From contig QWOQ01000015.1 in the NCBI GenBank assembly GCA_003669585.1, positions 310,001-374,000 of the forward strand: a DNA stretch of 64,000 nt. The letters run 5' to 3'. The DNA is from Planctomycetota bacterium. Lineage in GTDB: Bacteria; Planctomycetota; Planctomycetia; Pirellulales; UBA1268. The notes under the pieces were generated by a model. The model was not told the DNA's origin, made no database searches, and worked only from the letters and a program-made list of their open reading frames with translations. The translations under genes were made by a program, and so were the position numbers. Positions 29,266 to 38,573 of this stretch are shown piece after piece; position 1 is the stretch's first letter; every line of letters starts with the position of its first letter.

Positions 29266-30314
29266 CATTTGTGAGCGATCCAACGGTGATACCGACCGAT
29301 TCAAAATCCACAGATGATTCGAGGTCTCTTCGGAAGGAAGAGCTTCTGCCACGGTTGGAAGTGACGCTCGGAGAGGCGAACGAAATACGCGCGAACGTAT
29401 TTGTACAAGTGCATGCTCGTGCGACGGATGACGTGGCCACAATCAACGCCACCAGCGTTGTTCAAGGCAGTCTTTGCGGTCCTTTCTGTCGATGGTCAAC
29501 AACGCTTCCGAGCCGAACAGTTCTGAGAGATCTCGGAAAAGGAAAGACGGTTGCAGCGGTGGCAACGGTAGGCGATCCTGCATTCTGGTCGCCGGAACTT
29601 CCCAACCTCTACCGGCTCGAATCGGATCTCTCGTGCGGCGATAAGGTGGTTGCGACGTGGTCACAAGAGATCGGTTTGAGACGATTAGGGATTCGCGGGC
29701 ATTCATTCTGGCTCGATGGAAAACGGCGGGTACCTCGCGGGGTTGCGCATTCATTGGGGAGCGTTGACCTCACGACGGCAAGGTCATCTTTTGCAGCGGT
29801 CCTTCAAAATTGGCCAGAGGACAATATCTGTACTGAAGCAGATGAAATAGGTGTCTGGCTCATGGCAAGGCTCTGGCCGGATGAAGGATCGAAAACCAGA
29901 TCGAGTGAAGCGATCAGTGATCGTTTGAAGGCAATCGGGCAGCACCCGTCGGTGTGCTGCGTTGTATTGTCAATGGAGGATGCTGTCCGTCTGCAGTCGG
30001 TGATTCGTCGGCGAGGCACGCTGCTCGTTGGTTGCGAGGTGGATGGTGTTGCATCTCCTCCGGAAAAGATCCCGAGTGATATTGATTTTCTTCTTCTGAC
30101 ACTTTCACGCGGCGCGGTGCCTCATGTGGACTGGATAAATGCTCACGAGACATTGCCGTTGGTAGCATGGGAGCATTGTGAAGAGCATTCATCAGATGAA
30201 TTTATTCGATGCCGCCAGCAGTGTGATGCCCTCCAGTCGAGGCTTGCCGCATGGGGTGTTGCGAATTCTAGCGAGCGAGTATTTCGGGACTGGGCCGGCT
30301 ATGTTTTTGGTTGA
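29262..30314 (+). CDS. Uncharacterised protein with a degenerate glycoside-hydrolase-2-like N-terminal part
   Basis: 350 residues. It starts at GTG 29262, overlapping the previous stop (GTGA). Not a recognised named gene. The motif FWSPELPNLYRLE followed by IGLRRLGIRGHSFWLDGKRR and PRGVAHS matches the join between the beta-sandwich and the TIM barrel of GH2 enzymes (galactosidases, mannosidases). The rest is shorter than a barrel and I see no NE catalytic motif, so hydrolase activity is unlikely. Coupling to the acyl-CoA synthetase suggests a shared process. It may be a planctomycete-specific derivative. Confidence 0.6.
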   Translation: MTFVSDPTVIPTDSKSTDDSRSLRKEELLPRLEVTLGEANEIRANVFVQVHARATDDVATINATSVVQGSLCGPFCRWSTTLPSRTVLRDLGKGKTVAAVATVGDPAFWSPELPNLYRLESDLSCGDKVVATWSQEIGLRRLGIRGHSFWLDGKRRVPRGVAHSLGSVDLTTARSSFAAVLQNWPEDNICTEADEIGVWLMARLWPDEGSKTRSSEAISDRLKAIGQHPSVCCVVLSMEDAVRLQSVIRRRGTLLVGCEVDGVASPPEKIPSDIDFLLLTLSRGAVPHVDWINAHETLPLVAWEHCEEHSSDEFIRCRQQCDALQSRLAAWGVANSSERVFRDWAGYVFG

Positions 30315-30390
30315 GTAAGGCATTTCTTGTTGCTGCTGTCCTACTGCGGGCAACAATTAAGAAACACTCGTTGTGCGATGGAGTTTGTAG

Positions 30391-31428
30391 GTGAATCAAA
30401 AATCGGAACGATATTCTCGGCAGGTGCTTTTTGCCCCGCTTTCCAAAGGTGGCCAAGATCGATTGGCTTCTTCTTGCGCGGTGGTGGTTGGTTGTGGTGC
30501 TTTGGGATCAGTCTCTGCAATGGCTTTAGTGCGGGCGGGCGTTGGTACGGTGCGACTGATCGATCGGGATTTTCCAGAACTCTCAAATCTTCAGCGGCAG
30601 GTTCTTTTTGATGAAGACGATGTTTCTGCTGGCATCCCCAAATCGGTTGCAGCGGCACATCATCTCAAAAAGATGAATTCTGAGGTGATAGTGGTACCAA
30701 TCGTGGCTGATATCACTCATCGAAACGCAGTTGATCTTCTTGGAGAATGCGATGTCATCATCGATGGAACCGACAATTTCGAAACGCGGTATCTTCTCAA
30801 TGAAGTTGCCTGTCAGAGAGGTATTCCGTGGGTGCACGGCGGGGCCATCGGTGCCGAAGGTCGAGTGATGACCGTGATCCCTGGTCAATCAGCCTGTCTG
30901 CGATGTTTGGTGCCTGATCCACCTCAGCCAGGCACGCTGCCAACGTGTGACACGTCTGGAATTCTTGGGACCGCCTCGATGGTAATCGGCGCTTTGCAAG
31001 CGACAGAAGCAATTAAACTTCTGAGCGGAAATGCTGCAGATGTGATAACGGGTCTTACGGCGATTGATCTATGGACGGGCCAGTGGCAGCGAGTTTCACT
31101 GAAGTCGCTTTCGGTTCGAGGATGTCCAACGTGCCGTGAGCATGATTTTCCATGGCTGGAGGGACGTTTTCAGAGCACGGCACGAGTGCTCTGTGGGCGG
31201 GAGGCAGTTCAAATTGATCCACTGCAGCGATCCAGTCCAATTGATCTCGAACAATTAGCGAAGCGTCTGTCACTTCTTGGAAGAGTCGTTTCGAATCCGT
31301 GGCTCGTACGCTTTGAGGTTGAGCCGGGACTGTCGCTCTCAATCTTTTCTGACGGCCGAACCATTGTTTCTGGTACTCGTGAAGAGCCTCGTGCCCGCGC
31401 TCTTGTGGCCCGGTATCTAGGGGCGTGA
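30391..31428 (+). CDS. ThiF/MoeB/HesA-family E1-like adenylyltransferase
   Basis: 345 residues from GTG 30391, with GGAG seven bases upstream. ATP-binding motif GCGALGSVSAMALVRAGVG, RDFPELSNLQRQVLFDE, DGTDNFETRYLLNE, and the zinc ligands CLRC and CPTC. The Cys in PTCDTSGILG sits where MoeB/ThiF carry their conserved cysteine. Such enzymes adenylate the C-terminal glycine of a ubiquitin-like sulfur carrier (ThiS or MoaD). A 75-residue tail (from VLCGREAVQ) replaces the rhodanese domain found in some relatives. No ThiS or MoaD gene is adjacent, so thiamine, molybdopterin or another sulfur transfer remain possible. Confidence 0.88.
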   Translation: MNQKSERYSRQVLFAPLSKGGQDRLASSCAVVVGCGALGSVSAMALVRAGVGTVRLIDRDFPELSNLQRQVLFDEDDVSAGIPKSVAAAHHLKKMNSEVIVVPIVADITHRNAVDLLGECDVIIDGTDNFETRYLLNEVACQRGIPWVHGGAIGAEGRVMTVIPGQSACLRCLVPDPPQPGTLPTCDTSGILGTASMVIGALQATEAIKLLSGNAADVITGLTAIDLWTGQWQRVSLKSLSVRGCPTCREHDFPWLEGRFQSTARVLCGREAVQIDPLQRSSPIDLEQLAKRLSLLGRVVSNPWLVRFEVEPGLSLSIFSDGRTIVSGTREEPRARALVARYLGA

Positions 31429-31512
31429 CAAACCATAGAGCGCTCTCCGGTTATGTCCGTCGCAGGAGAGCGATTCAATAAATGACGGTCCCCAAAAATG
31501 GAGCGATTAGAA

Positions 31513-32274
31513 ATGAACGAATCAAACCGCCCTCTTGCACAGAGCGATCTGTTGGAGCTTAAACGATGGAATACGCCAACGATCTATAACGGCTGGGAGC
31601 AAATTACCCGGTGCGATCGAACAAAAATCGGAATCAATCTGGAAGAGACTCGCGACTTTATGCCGCAGATGGGCCCCATGATCGGCTATGCAGTGACGCT
31701 TGTGGTTGAGCCGTCGAGCGCAGTCCATCCCAAAACGAATGTGGACTCATGGTCGCAGTGGCGACGCTATGTGTCAGACATGAAAGGGCCAAAGATTGTT
31801 GTGGTGCAGGATCTTGATAAACCGAACGTCATCGGATCATTCTGGGGTGAGGTCAATGCAAATGTTCATCGAGCACTGGGTTGTGTGGGAACCATTACAG
31901 ACGGTGCCATTCGCGATGTTGATGAAATGACAAGTGCAGGATTCAAGGCGATTGCCCGGCGTCTTTGCGTGGGGCATGCGTGGGTCTGTCCAGTTCGATG
32001 GGGCGGAGGAGTCGAAGTGTTTGGTCAATCGATCGAATCAGGACAACTCATTCATGCTGACAAACATGGTTTCCTCGCTGTGCCGAGAGAGGATGAGTCG
32101 GCGATCCTCGATGCCGCTCGATTTATGGACTCAAACGAATGTACCACCGTCATTGCTGCAGCTACACCACCAGCGGGTACCTCGAGCGAACAGCTTCTTT
32201 TGAATCTTGATACAGCGGCTTTAGAATTTCGCAATGCAGCAAGAAAAAGATTCAATTCAACCGGAGAATGGTAG
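31513..32274 (+). CDS. RraA-like / HMG-aldolase family protein
   Basis: 253 residues from ATG 31513, nine bases after GGAG. A further ATG lies at 31498. The RraA signature is intact: SFWGEVNANVHRALGCVG followed by TDGAIRDVDEM, and VFGQSIESGQLIHAD. The Arg-Asp pair in AIRDVDE binds the divalent metal and pyruvate-type substrate in HMG/CHA aldolases of this fold. True RraA, which inhibits RNase E, is shorter (about 160), so this longer version is more likely an aldolase- or decarboxylase-like enzyme of sugar-acid breakdown (inference). The frame's end touches the start region of the following gene. Confidence 0.8.
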   Translation: MNESNRPLAQSDLLELKRWNTPTIYNGWEQITRCDRTKIGINLEETRDFMPQMGPMIGYAVTLVVEPSSAVHPKTNVDSWSQWRRYVSDMKGPKIVVVQDLDKPNVIGSFWGEVNANVHRALGCVGTITDGAIRDVDEMTSAGFKAIARRLCVGHAWVCPVRWGGGVEVFGQSIESGQLIHADKHGFLAVPREDESAILDAARFMDSNECTTVIAAATPPAGTSSEQLLLNLDTAALEFRNAARKRFNSTGEW

Positions 32275-32342
32275 AAACGGTGGCACCAGCTCAAGTTGAT
32301 TTCGTTCAACATAGAACCCATGCACTTAGGAGTGACTCAGTC

Positions 32343-34313
32343 GTGAACAAAGTATTGTTGCCGAACCTGTTTTTAAAAAGTTGTTCAGTGTTATTCGTTG
32401 CGAACACTATTTTTATGACGCAAAGCGTGCCACAAGCCTATGCCCAACACAATTCGCTGAGCACGATTGAGCAAAAGACGGGATGGAAACTACTTTTTGA
32501 CGGGAAGACCACATCCGGTTGGCGTAACTTTCGAAAAGATGACATTGGTTCGGGGTGGATGGTCAAAGATGAAGCTCTTGTACGCATGAGCTCCGGAGCT
32601 GGTGACATTGTCACGATCGATCAGTACGACAGCTTTGAATTGTCTATTGAATACAAAATTTCAAAGGCGGGAAATAGTGGAATCATGTTTCATGTGACCG
32701 AAGAATCTGACTCGCCGTGGAAAACAGGTCCTGAAATTCAGATTCAGGATAATGTTGACGGGCACGATCCTCAAAAATCGGGATGGCTCTATCAGCTGTA
32801 TGAGCCATCGGCCGATGCTTTTACAAAGATTGTTCCCGATTCGACGCGTCCGGTGGGGCAGTGGAATCAGGTCATACTCAGAGTGACTCCCGAAGTGTGC
32901 GAGACGAATGTCAACGGAATTCGGTATGCGATATTCAAAAAAGGAAGTAAAGATTGGGAGAAGCGTGTTTCACAAAGTAAATTCTCGCAGTACCCATCGT
33001 TTGGAAAAGCAACAAAAGGGCATGTTTCCCTGCAGGATCATGGCGATGAAGTGGCCTATCGCAATATAAAGATTCGGGAACTCCACCAAGACGGTACTGT
33101 AGCCTCGAACGAAGTCGAAAGCATTCTGGCCGTGGGATATGAGGAAGCATTTCCGGGAGTGAGATGGTCGGGCTATGAGGCAATCGATCTCGATGGAAAG
33201 CCCCAGTCATTCCGACCGATTGTACTCACTCATGCGGATGATGGGTCTGGTCGGATATTTGTTGCAACACAGCAAGGTGTGATTCACGTTCTTCATCCTG
33301 CGGATCGTATGAAGGTGAGCAAGGTGTTTGCTGATCTCACTTCGAAGGTGACGTACAAGGACAACGAAAATGAAGAAGGCCTTCTTGGAGTCGCGTTTCA
33401 TCCAAAATTCAAAGACAACGGAACGCTGTTTGTCTATTACACATCAGCGCAAAAAGATCAACACACTTCTGTCATCGCTCGTTTTCGCGTGTCAGCAGAA
33501 AATCCAAATCAAATCGACGCAGCCTTCGAGGAAGAAATTCTTGTTATTCCCCAGCCATTCTGGAATCATAATGGCGGCACTCTTTGCTTTGATTCGGAGG
33601 GTTATCTCTGTATTGGACTCGGTGACGGTGGCGCAGGAAATGACCCGATAGGCAACGCACAAAATCTTGAAACGCTTCTCGGAAAAATTCTTCGTATTGA
33701 TATTGATCACAAAGACAACGGAATCAATTATGCGATACCGAAAGACAATCCATTCGTCGGTTGCGACGGCGTTCGGCCGGAGATTTATGCCAGTGGTTTT
33801 CGCAATGTGTGGCGCATGGCGTTAGATCGAAAGACAGGAAAACTGTGGGCAGCAGACGTCGGGCAAAATCTCTATGAAGAAATCAATCTCATTACCAAGG
33901 GGGGGAATTATGGGTGGAACCTTCGGGAAGGAGCACATCCATTCGGTGCGAAGCAGCCTGCTGAACCAGAAACACTGATCGATCCAATCTTTGAATACGA
34001 TCATCGCGTCGGTGCTTCCATCACTGGAGGACTGGTCTACCGTGGCACAAAAGTGCCAGAGCTTGAAGGAAAGTATCTCTACGCAGATTACGTTTCAGGA
34101 AAGCTCTTTGCGCTCCATTACGACGAAAAATCTCGCCAGATCATCTCTCATCAATCGATCTCAAGCCCTAAGTTGCCAGTGATCTCTTATGGAGATGACG
34201 AATCTGGAGAGGTCTACTTCATGGTAATTTCGGGGGATGGACAGGGCATCTACCGATTTGCATCGCAGATTAAAAATAGAGATCCAGTGACTTCTTCATC
34301 AACGCGTGAATGA
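32343..34313 (+). CDS. DUF1080 (3-keto-disaccharide hydrolase-like) - sorbosone/glucose dehydrogenase fusion
   Basis: 656 residues from GTG 32343, which has AGGAG ten bases upstream. ATG 32268 overlaps the rraA-like stop and is possible. Signal peptide to about residue 35 (QSVPQAYAQ). Residues about 45-245 are a DUF1080 concanavalin-like domain (WKLLFDGKTTSGWRNF; GNSGIMFHVTE). Residues about 290-640 are a six-bladed PQQ-type sugar dehydrogenase propeller (GLLGVAFHPKF; NHNGGTLCFDSEGYLCIGLG; GKILRIDID; YASGFRNVWRMALD). One exported protein could therefore hydrolyse and oxidise sugars. Both halves are common in planctomycetes, usually as separate genes. Confidence 0.88.
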   Translation: MNKVLLPNLFLKSCSVLFVANTIFMTQSVPQAYAQHNSLSTIEQKTGWKLLFDGKTTSGWRNFRKDDIGSGWMVKDEALVRMSSGAGDIVTIDQYDSFELSIEYKISKAGNSGIMFHVTEESDSPWKTGPEIQIQDNVDGHDPQKSGWLYQLYEPSADAFTKIVPDSTRPVGQWNQVILRVTPEVCETNVNGIRYAIFKKGSKDWEKRVSQSKFSQYPSFGKATKGHVSLQDHGDEVAYRNIKIRELHQDGTVASNEVESILAVGYEEAFPGVRWSGYEAIDLDGKPQSFRPIVLTHADDGSGRIFVATQQGVIHVLHPADRMKVSKVFADLTSKVTYKDNENEEGLLGVAFHPKFKDNGTLFVYYTSAQKDQHTSVIARFRVSAENPNQIDAAFEEEILVIPQPFWNHNGGTLCFDSEGYLCIGLGDGGAGNDPIGNAQNLETLLGKILRIDIDHKDNGINYAIPKDNPFVGCDGVRPEIYASGFRNVWRMALDRKTGKLWAADVGQNLYEEINLITKGGNYGWNLREGAHPFGAKQPAEPETLIDPIFEYDHRVGASITGGLVYRGTKVPELEGKYLYADYVSGKLFALHYDEKSRQIISHQSISSPKLPVISYGDDESGEVYFMVISGDGQGIYRFASQIKNRDPVTSSSTRE

Positions 34314-34351
34314 TGCCCATCGGGTGATAAGAAGCAAAAAGTGCCAGAAGA

Positions 34352-35902
34352 TCAATTTGGCAATTCATGTCCAGTGCGATTGAATGCACCGAGAGTAGCC
34401 GCTTCCATGATTCGTTGTTCGGATGCTTCGTTTCGGTTGAACTCCGCTGTTACACGTCCTTCGGAGAGCACAACAATTCGATCGGACAGCGAGAGTAATT
34501 CCGGAAGCTCACTCGAAGTCACTAAAACGGCCATGCCGCGTCGACAGAGAGTGTTGATGAGAGCGTAGAGTTCGGCTTTGGCTCCTACATCGATGCCGCG
34601 CGTGGGATCGTCCAAAAGCAGAACTTCTGGCTGCGTGAGCAACCAGCGGGAAACAATGCACTTCTGCTGGTTTCCGCCAGAGAGTCCAAGAATGTTTGAA
34701 GAAAGCCCTGAAGTTTTTACTCCGGTATCTCGAATCGACTGTGCAACCATTGCTTCCTCGATTCGGCGACGTACAAGACCACCTCGAACGGCGCGAGAAA
34801 GCGTACAAAGACTGACATTGGATCCCACAGTGAGATTGGGGAAAACTCCAAGCCGCTTGCGATCCTCGCAGACCATCGCGATCCCTGCATCGCAGGCTTC
34901 TTGTGGGTGAGTAAAATGGACCGACCTGCCGCGAAGAAGAATCTCACCACTCCACTTCTGAGGTCCGGCTCCGAAAATCGTTTCAAGCAGTTCTGTGCGA
35001 CCGGCTCCCATGAGCCCCGCGATGCCAAGAACCTCTCCTCGACAGACATTCAACGAGACTCCAGAGAGGCGATAGCCTCTCGCGTGACCGGGCCAGGGAA
35101 CAAAAAGGTTGTGAACCTCAAGCACCCGCTCGCCTGGAATTCGGGGTGTATAGGCATGAGCATTTGAAATGTCTCGTCCGACCATCCAGCCAGTGACTTG
35201 CTGTGGCGAAGCAGCACTTCGATTTTCAGTACGCACCATTCGTCCGTCACGCAGCACCGCGATGCGATCCGCCAGTCGGAAGACTTCGTCCATTTTGTGT
35301 GAGATATAAATAATTGTGACACCCTGTGATCGCAGTCGTCCAATAACGCGTTCAAGACGGCGGGACTCCGATTCAGTCAGGGCACTTGTGGGCTCATCCA
35401 TAACAACGATTGATGCGTCGAGTGAAAGCGCCTTTGCAATTTCAACGAGTTGCTGATCACCAATACGGAGGCCACCGGTTCTGGACAGAGGAGAAATGCG
35501 ACACTCGAGCGAGTCGAGGAGTTCTTGAGATCGCTGTATCATCTGGCGTTCGTTCAGAAATCCGAGCGAAGTACGAAGCTCTCGTCCAAGAAATATATTT
35601 GCAGAGACAGAAAGATCCTCGACGAGATTGAGTTCTTGATGAATGATGGCGATGCCAGCGGCTTCTGCATCTCGCGTTGTCTTGAAACGAACAGGCACGC
35701 CCCGCACCCAAAGCTCTCCCTCATCGGGAAGATACACTCCCGAAAGAATCTTCATGAGCGTGCTCTTGCCAGCTCCATTTTCTCCACAAATCGCAAGGAG
35801 TTCGCCTGCTTGCACGTGAAGCGTTACGTCATCAAGCGCAATCACTCCCGGAAATTGCTTGGTGATACCAAGCATTGAAACGACAGTATCGTGCTGGTCC
35901 AT
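34352..35902 (-). CDS. Sugar ABC transporter ATP-binding protein, RbsA/MglA type
   Basis: 516 residues with two ABC modules. The first has an intact Walker A GENGAGKSTLMKIL and signature region LRIGDQQLVEIAKAL, followed by VVMDEPTSAL. The second has the altered Walker A GLMGAGRTELLETIFG and LSGGNQQK usual for RbsA/XylG/MglA proteins. It powers uptake of a monosaccharide. Last gene of a three-gene operon (binding protein, permease, ATPase) read on the minus strand. Confidence 0.94.
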   Translation of the reverse strand: MDQHDTVVSMLGITKQFPGVIALDDVTLHVQAGELLAICGENGAGKSTLMKILSGVYLPDEGELWVRGVPVRFKTTRDAEAAGIAIIHQELNLVEDLSVSANIFLGRELRTSLGFLNERQMIQRSQELLDSLECRISPLSRTGGLRIGDQQLVEIAKALSLDASIVVMDEPTSALTESESRRLERVIGRLRSQGVTIIYISHKMDEVFRLADRIAVLRDGRMVRTENRSAASPQQVTGWMVGRDISNAHAYTPRIPGERVLEVHNLFVPWPGHARGYRLSGVSLNVCRGEVLGIAGLMGAGRTELLETIFGAGPQKWSGEILLRGRSVHFTHPQEACDAGIAMVCEDRKRLGVFPNLTVGSNVSLCTLSRAVRGGLVRRRIEEAMVAQSIRDTGVKTSGLSSNILGLSGGNQQKCIVSRWLLTQPEVLLLDDPTRGIDVGAKAELYALINTLCRRGMAVLVTSSELPELLSLSDRIVVLSEGRVTAEFNRNEASEQRIMEAATLGAFNRTGHELPN

Positions 35903-35921
35903 GAGTGAACCTAGAGTGAAC

Positions 35922-37130
35922 CTAAAAGCGACGAGATTCCCACACGCGCAGAATTCCTAGCAGAACAAGGGCAGCAAGACCTGATGCAAGGCCAACGCGT
36001 GCTCCTGCCGTCATAGAAATAATCATTCCACAGAAAATGGAGAGAGTTGGAATCGCACAGAGGCCCAAAGACCCTGGTAACAATCGGCGCCCGCCAGCGG
36101 CAAAGTGTCCAAGTTGTCCTAGTGTCACCGCGATCACCACAACAATTCCAACGATCAGTCCTTCATAGACATCCGCTCCGGTCTTAATGATCTTTGAGAC
36201 CGCATCGATCACCACTCGTAGAAAAATTGCTCCAAGAATCGTGCCGGGTACAGATCCAATTCCGCCGGAAAGCGAACAGCCTCCTACGACGGCTGCAGCG
36301 ATGGCATTGAGTTCATGGCCGCGCCCCTGATTCACCGGTGCCGCAACGGACTCATTGGCCACATAAAAAAGTCCTGCAAGAGCCGCCGTCATGGCTCCGT
36401 AGCAGTAGGCAAACCATTTAATATTGTCTGTCCGTATTCCACTGAGTCTGGCAGCTTGCTCATTGCCTCCAAGGGCATAAAGATGTCGACCAAGTACCGT
36501 TCGAGTGAGAATAATCCATGTAAAGAGTGCGAGTACTCCAAAAACGGCCACCGAAATCCATACATTATCTCGTACCGTCTTGAAAAACGGATCATAGACA
36601 TTAATCAGGGCACTCTTGGTGGGAGTAAAAGAAGCGGTGGTGCTTTCGCACAGAGCGCGTGCAAAGCTTCGCAGTCCAACAAGCGTCGCGAGCGTTGCAA
36701 TAAACGGAGGCAGACGGATAGAGGTAACAAGCCATGCATGAAGGGTTCCGACCAAGAAACCTGCGGTCAGCGAGGCTCCAATTGCCGTAACCACAGCCAA
36801 CGGACCCACTGGTTTGAAGCCAATCATTTCCGCTGGAGCCAATGCCAGCATCGTCGCAGCGCAAACTGTTCCTGAAAGCGCGATCATCGATCCCGCTGAC
36901 AAATCGATTCCCCCGGCGATAATAACTACGGTTGCGCCCAGAGCAAAAATACCGAGAAGCGCAGTGTTGCGGGCAATGTCACGTGCACTTTCCAGCGGCT
37001 TAAAATAATAGCTGTGGTTCGCGTCAATGAGTGCCGTTATTGCAACAGCCAAAATAATTGCCAGCACAAGCGCCCACTCGCTTGAGCGCAGCAAAGAACG
37101 GCCGGGGAAGCTTGAATCTGAAGGCGACAT
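35922..37130 (-). CDS. Sugar ABC transporter permease, RbsC type
   Basis: 402 residues, longer than RbsC (about 320). Eight or more hydrophobic segments. The RbsC/BPD_transp_2 motifs GGIDLSAGSMIALSG, YALGGNEQAARLSGI and AIAAAVVGGCSLSGGIGSVPG are clear. Two extra hydrophobic segments at the C-terminus explain the length. It forms the membrane channel with the ATPase, whose gene starts 19 bases downstream. Confidence 0.93.
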   Translation of the reverse strand: MSPSDSSFPGRSLLRSSEWALVLAIILAVAITALIDANHSYYFKPLESARDIARNTALLGIFALGATVVIIAGGIDLSAGSMIALSGTVCAATMLALAPAEMIGFKPVGPLAVVTAIGASLTAGFLVGTLHAWLVTSIRLPPFIATLATLVGLRSFARALCESTTASFTPTKSALINVYDPFFKTVRDNVWISVAVFGVLALFTWIILTRTVLGRHLYALGGNEQAARLSGIRTDNIKWFAYCYGAMTAALAGLFYVANESVAAPVNQGRGHELNAIAAAVVGGCSLSGGIGSVPGTILGAIFLRVVIDAVSKIIKTGADVYEGLIVGIVVVIAVTLGQLGHFAAGGRRLLPGSLGLCAIPTLSIFCGMIISMTAGARVGLASGLAALVLLGILRVWESRRF

Positions 37131-37142
37131 AACCGAAAGTTC

Positions 37143-38297
37143 TCAGGAACTCGAGAGCTTATAGGTTGCAAGCCATTCACGAAATTTCGTCAGCGGCATA
37201 AATTCAACGACATCCGAATCAACGTCAGACGCCTTGAGCGGTGACCCCGAATCGGGAACAATCAATCGCAACCCGGTCGTGTAGAGATCACCGTCAACCT
37301 CACCGGCCCGAGGAAACATTTCCTTCACAACCGCTTCGTTCCCGGCGATCATAGCTGAAAGCAGGCGAACGGTTTGAATTCCCATATCAAAGGGATTCTG
37401 TGCGACCATTGCATCAATACGCCCCTCCGACATGTGCTCAAGTGCCGATGCCTGTGCATCAAAAGTAATGACGGTGACCTTCTCGCGAACACCTCGCTCC
37501 TGAACCACTTCCGCAATTGCGGGTGCATCGTACGCCCAAATACCAACAAGCGCTGTCAGGTCGGGATGATTCACCAGCGCGGATCGGACATTGTCGCGAG
37601 CCTTGGAAAGATCCATCTCGTCGCTCATTCGATCAACTTCTTGAAACTGTTCGCCAACAGCCGACTTAAATCCATCCATCCGGTCTCGTGCATTGTCGTT
37701 GTCAGTAAATCCAGCGAACTGAACAAATCCACCCTCAGTCTTTTTTCGACTTTCTAGAATTATTTTTGCGGCTGCTCCGAGCACTCGACCACCAACAATA
37801 TTGTCTGTGCCGATGTACCATGGACGTGCATCTCGAAATTTCTCACGATTCACATCGGCATCAACAGTAATAACCTTCACGCCCTTTGCGGAAAGAGACT
37901 TCATCTCTTCGACGATGGCTACGTTTTCTGCCTGAATCACAGAGATGGCAACGCCAGCAACATCCGATTGACTGGCAAACTGTCTGAGTTTTTCGATCTG
38001 TCCCTGTGCCGTTCCATTATTTTTTTCCATCACGACGCTGAGGCCTTGAGCGCCAATATCAAAGCGTTTTGAACCTTCAATGAGACCGGCGTTGCACGCA
38101 TCCCAAAATGGATCGTCACCGTTTGTCAAAAAGATTAATCGTTTGGCAGTTGTCCCAGAAGCGGGCTTCGCTGAGGCATTTGGAATGTCTCCGGGCTTGG
38201 AACCACCACACCCCGATGAGAAGACTGCTGCAATCGTAATACACAGGGCGAGTGATGAAAGCAAAACAGGAAAAGCGTGTCGAGACTTCACAGGCAT
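37143..38297 (-). CDS. Sugar ABC transporter substrate-binding lipoprotein, RbsB type
   Basis: 384 residues, with AGGAG about 11 bases upstream. Lipoprotein signal with lipobox FSSGC (acylated Cys30). A periplasmic-binding-protein type I fold follows (LIFLTNGDDPFWDACNAGLIEG; VAGVAISVIQAENVA; VITVDADV; GIWAYDAPAIAEVVQERG; TVITFDAQ). It captures a sugar and delivers it to the permease. The ligand is not deducible. First gene of the operon, 12 bases before the permease. A perfect inverted repeat lies upstream at 38366-38390. Confidence 0.93.
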   Translation of the reverse strand: MPVKSRHAFPVLLSSLALCITIAAVFSSGCGGSKPGDIPNASAKPASGTTAKRLIFLTNGDDPFWDACNAGLIEGSKRFDIGAQGLSVVMEKNNGTAQGQIEKLRQFASQSDVAGVAISVIQAENVAIVEEMKSLSAKGVKVITVDADVNREKFRDARPWYIGTDNIVGGRVLGAAAKIILESRKKTEGGFVQFAGFTDNDNARDRMDGFKSAVGEQFQEVDRMSDEMDLSKARDNVRSALVNHPDLTALVGIWAYDAPAIAEVVQERGVREKVTVITFDAQASALEHMSEGRIDAMVAQNPFDMGIQTVRLLSAMIAGNEAVVKEMFPRAGEVDGDLYTTGLRLIVPDSGSPLKASDVDSDVVEFMPLTKFREWLATYKLSSS

Positions 38298-38365
38298 GAG
38301 GGTAATGCTCCTAAAAAAAGAAACTTAAACCTTTCGCTGCGTGGCTTTGTGAGTGACTTATTTCC

Positions 38366-38390
38366 AGAGGCTTACGATGCGTAGGCCTCT
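38366..38390. promoter_or_regulatory. Perfect 11-bp inverted repeat upstream of the sugar ABC operon
   Basis: The arms AGAGGC-T-TACG and CGTA-G-GCCTCT surround an ATG loop (one T-G pair, otherwise Watson-Crick). The site lies 69 bases before the binding-protein gene and 184 after the glcF stop. It may be an operator for the importer or a transcription terminator; on the plus strand it is followed by CGTTTT, on the minus strand by no T-run, so a terminator for glcF is not strongly supported. Confidence 0.4.
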
Positions 38391-38573
38391 CGTTTTGCAA
38401 CTCAATGCCTCGAAGCAGGAATGAGGAGTTTAGAAGTGAACTCAGAGCATTCGCAAGAGCCTGCCTCGCAGGTCGCTCGTCACAGGTATAGAAGGAAGCA
38501 GTTTACAATCGATCTGTGCATTGCGGGAAATATGACGGACGCGTCTGAGGGACGCTCAGAAATTCCGAAATGA

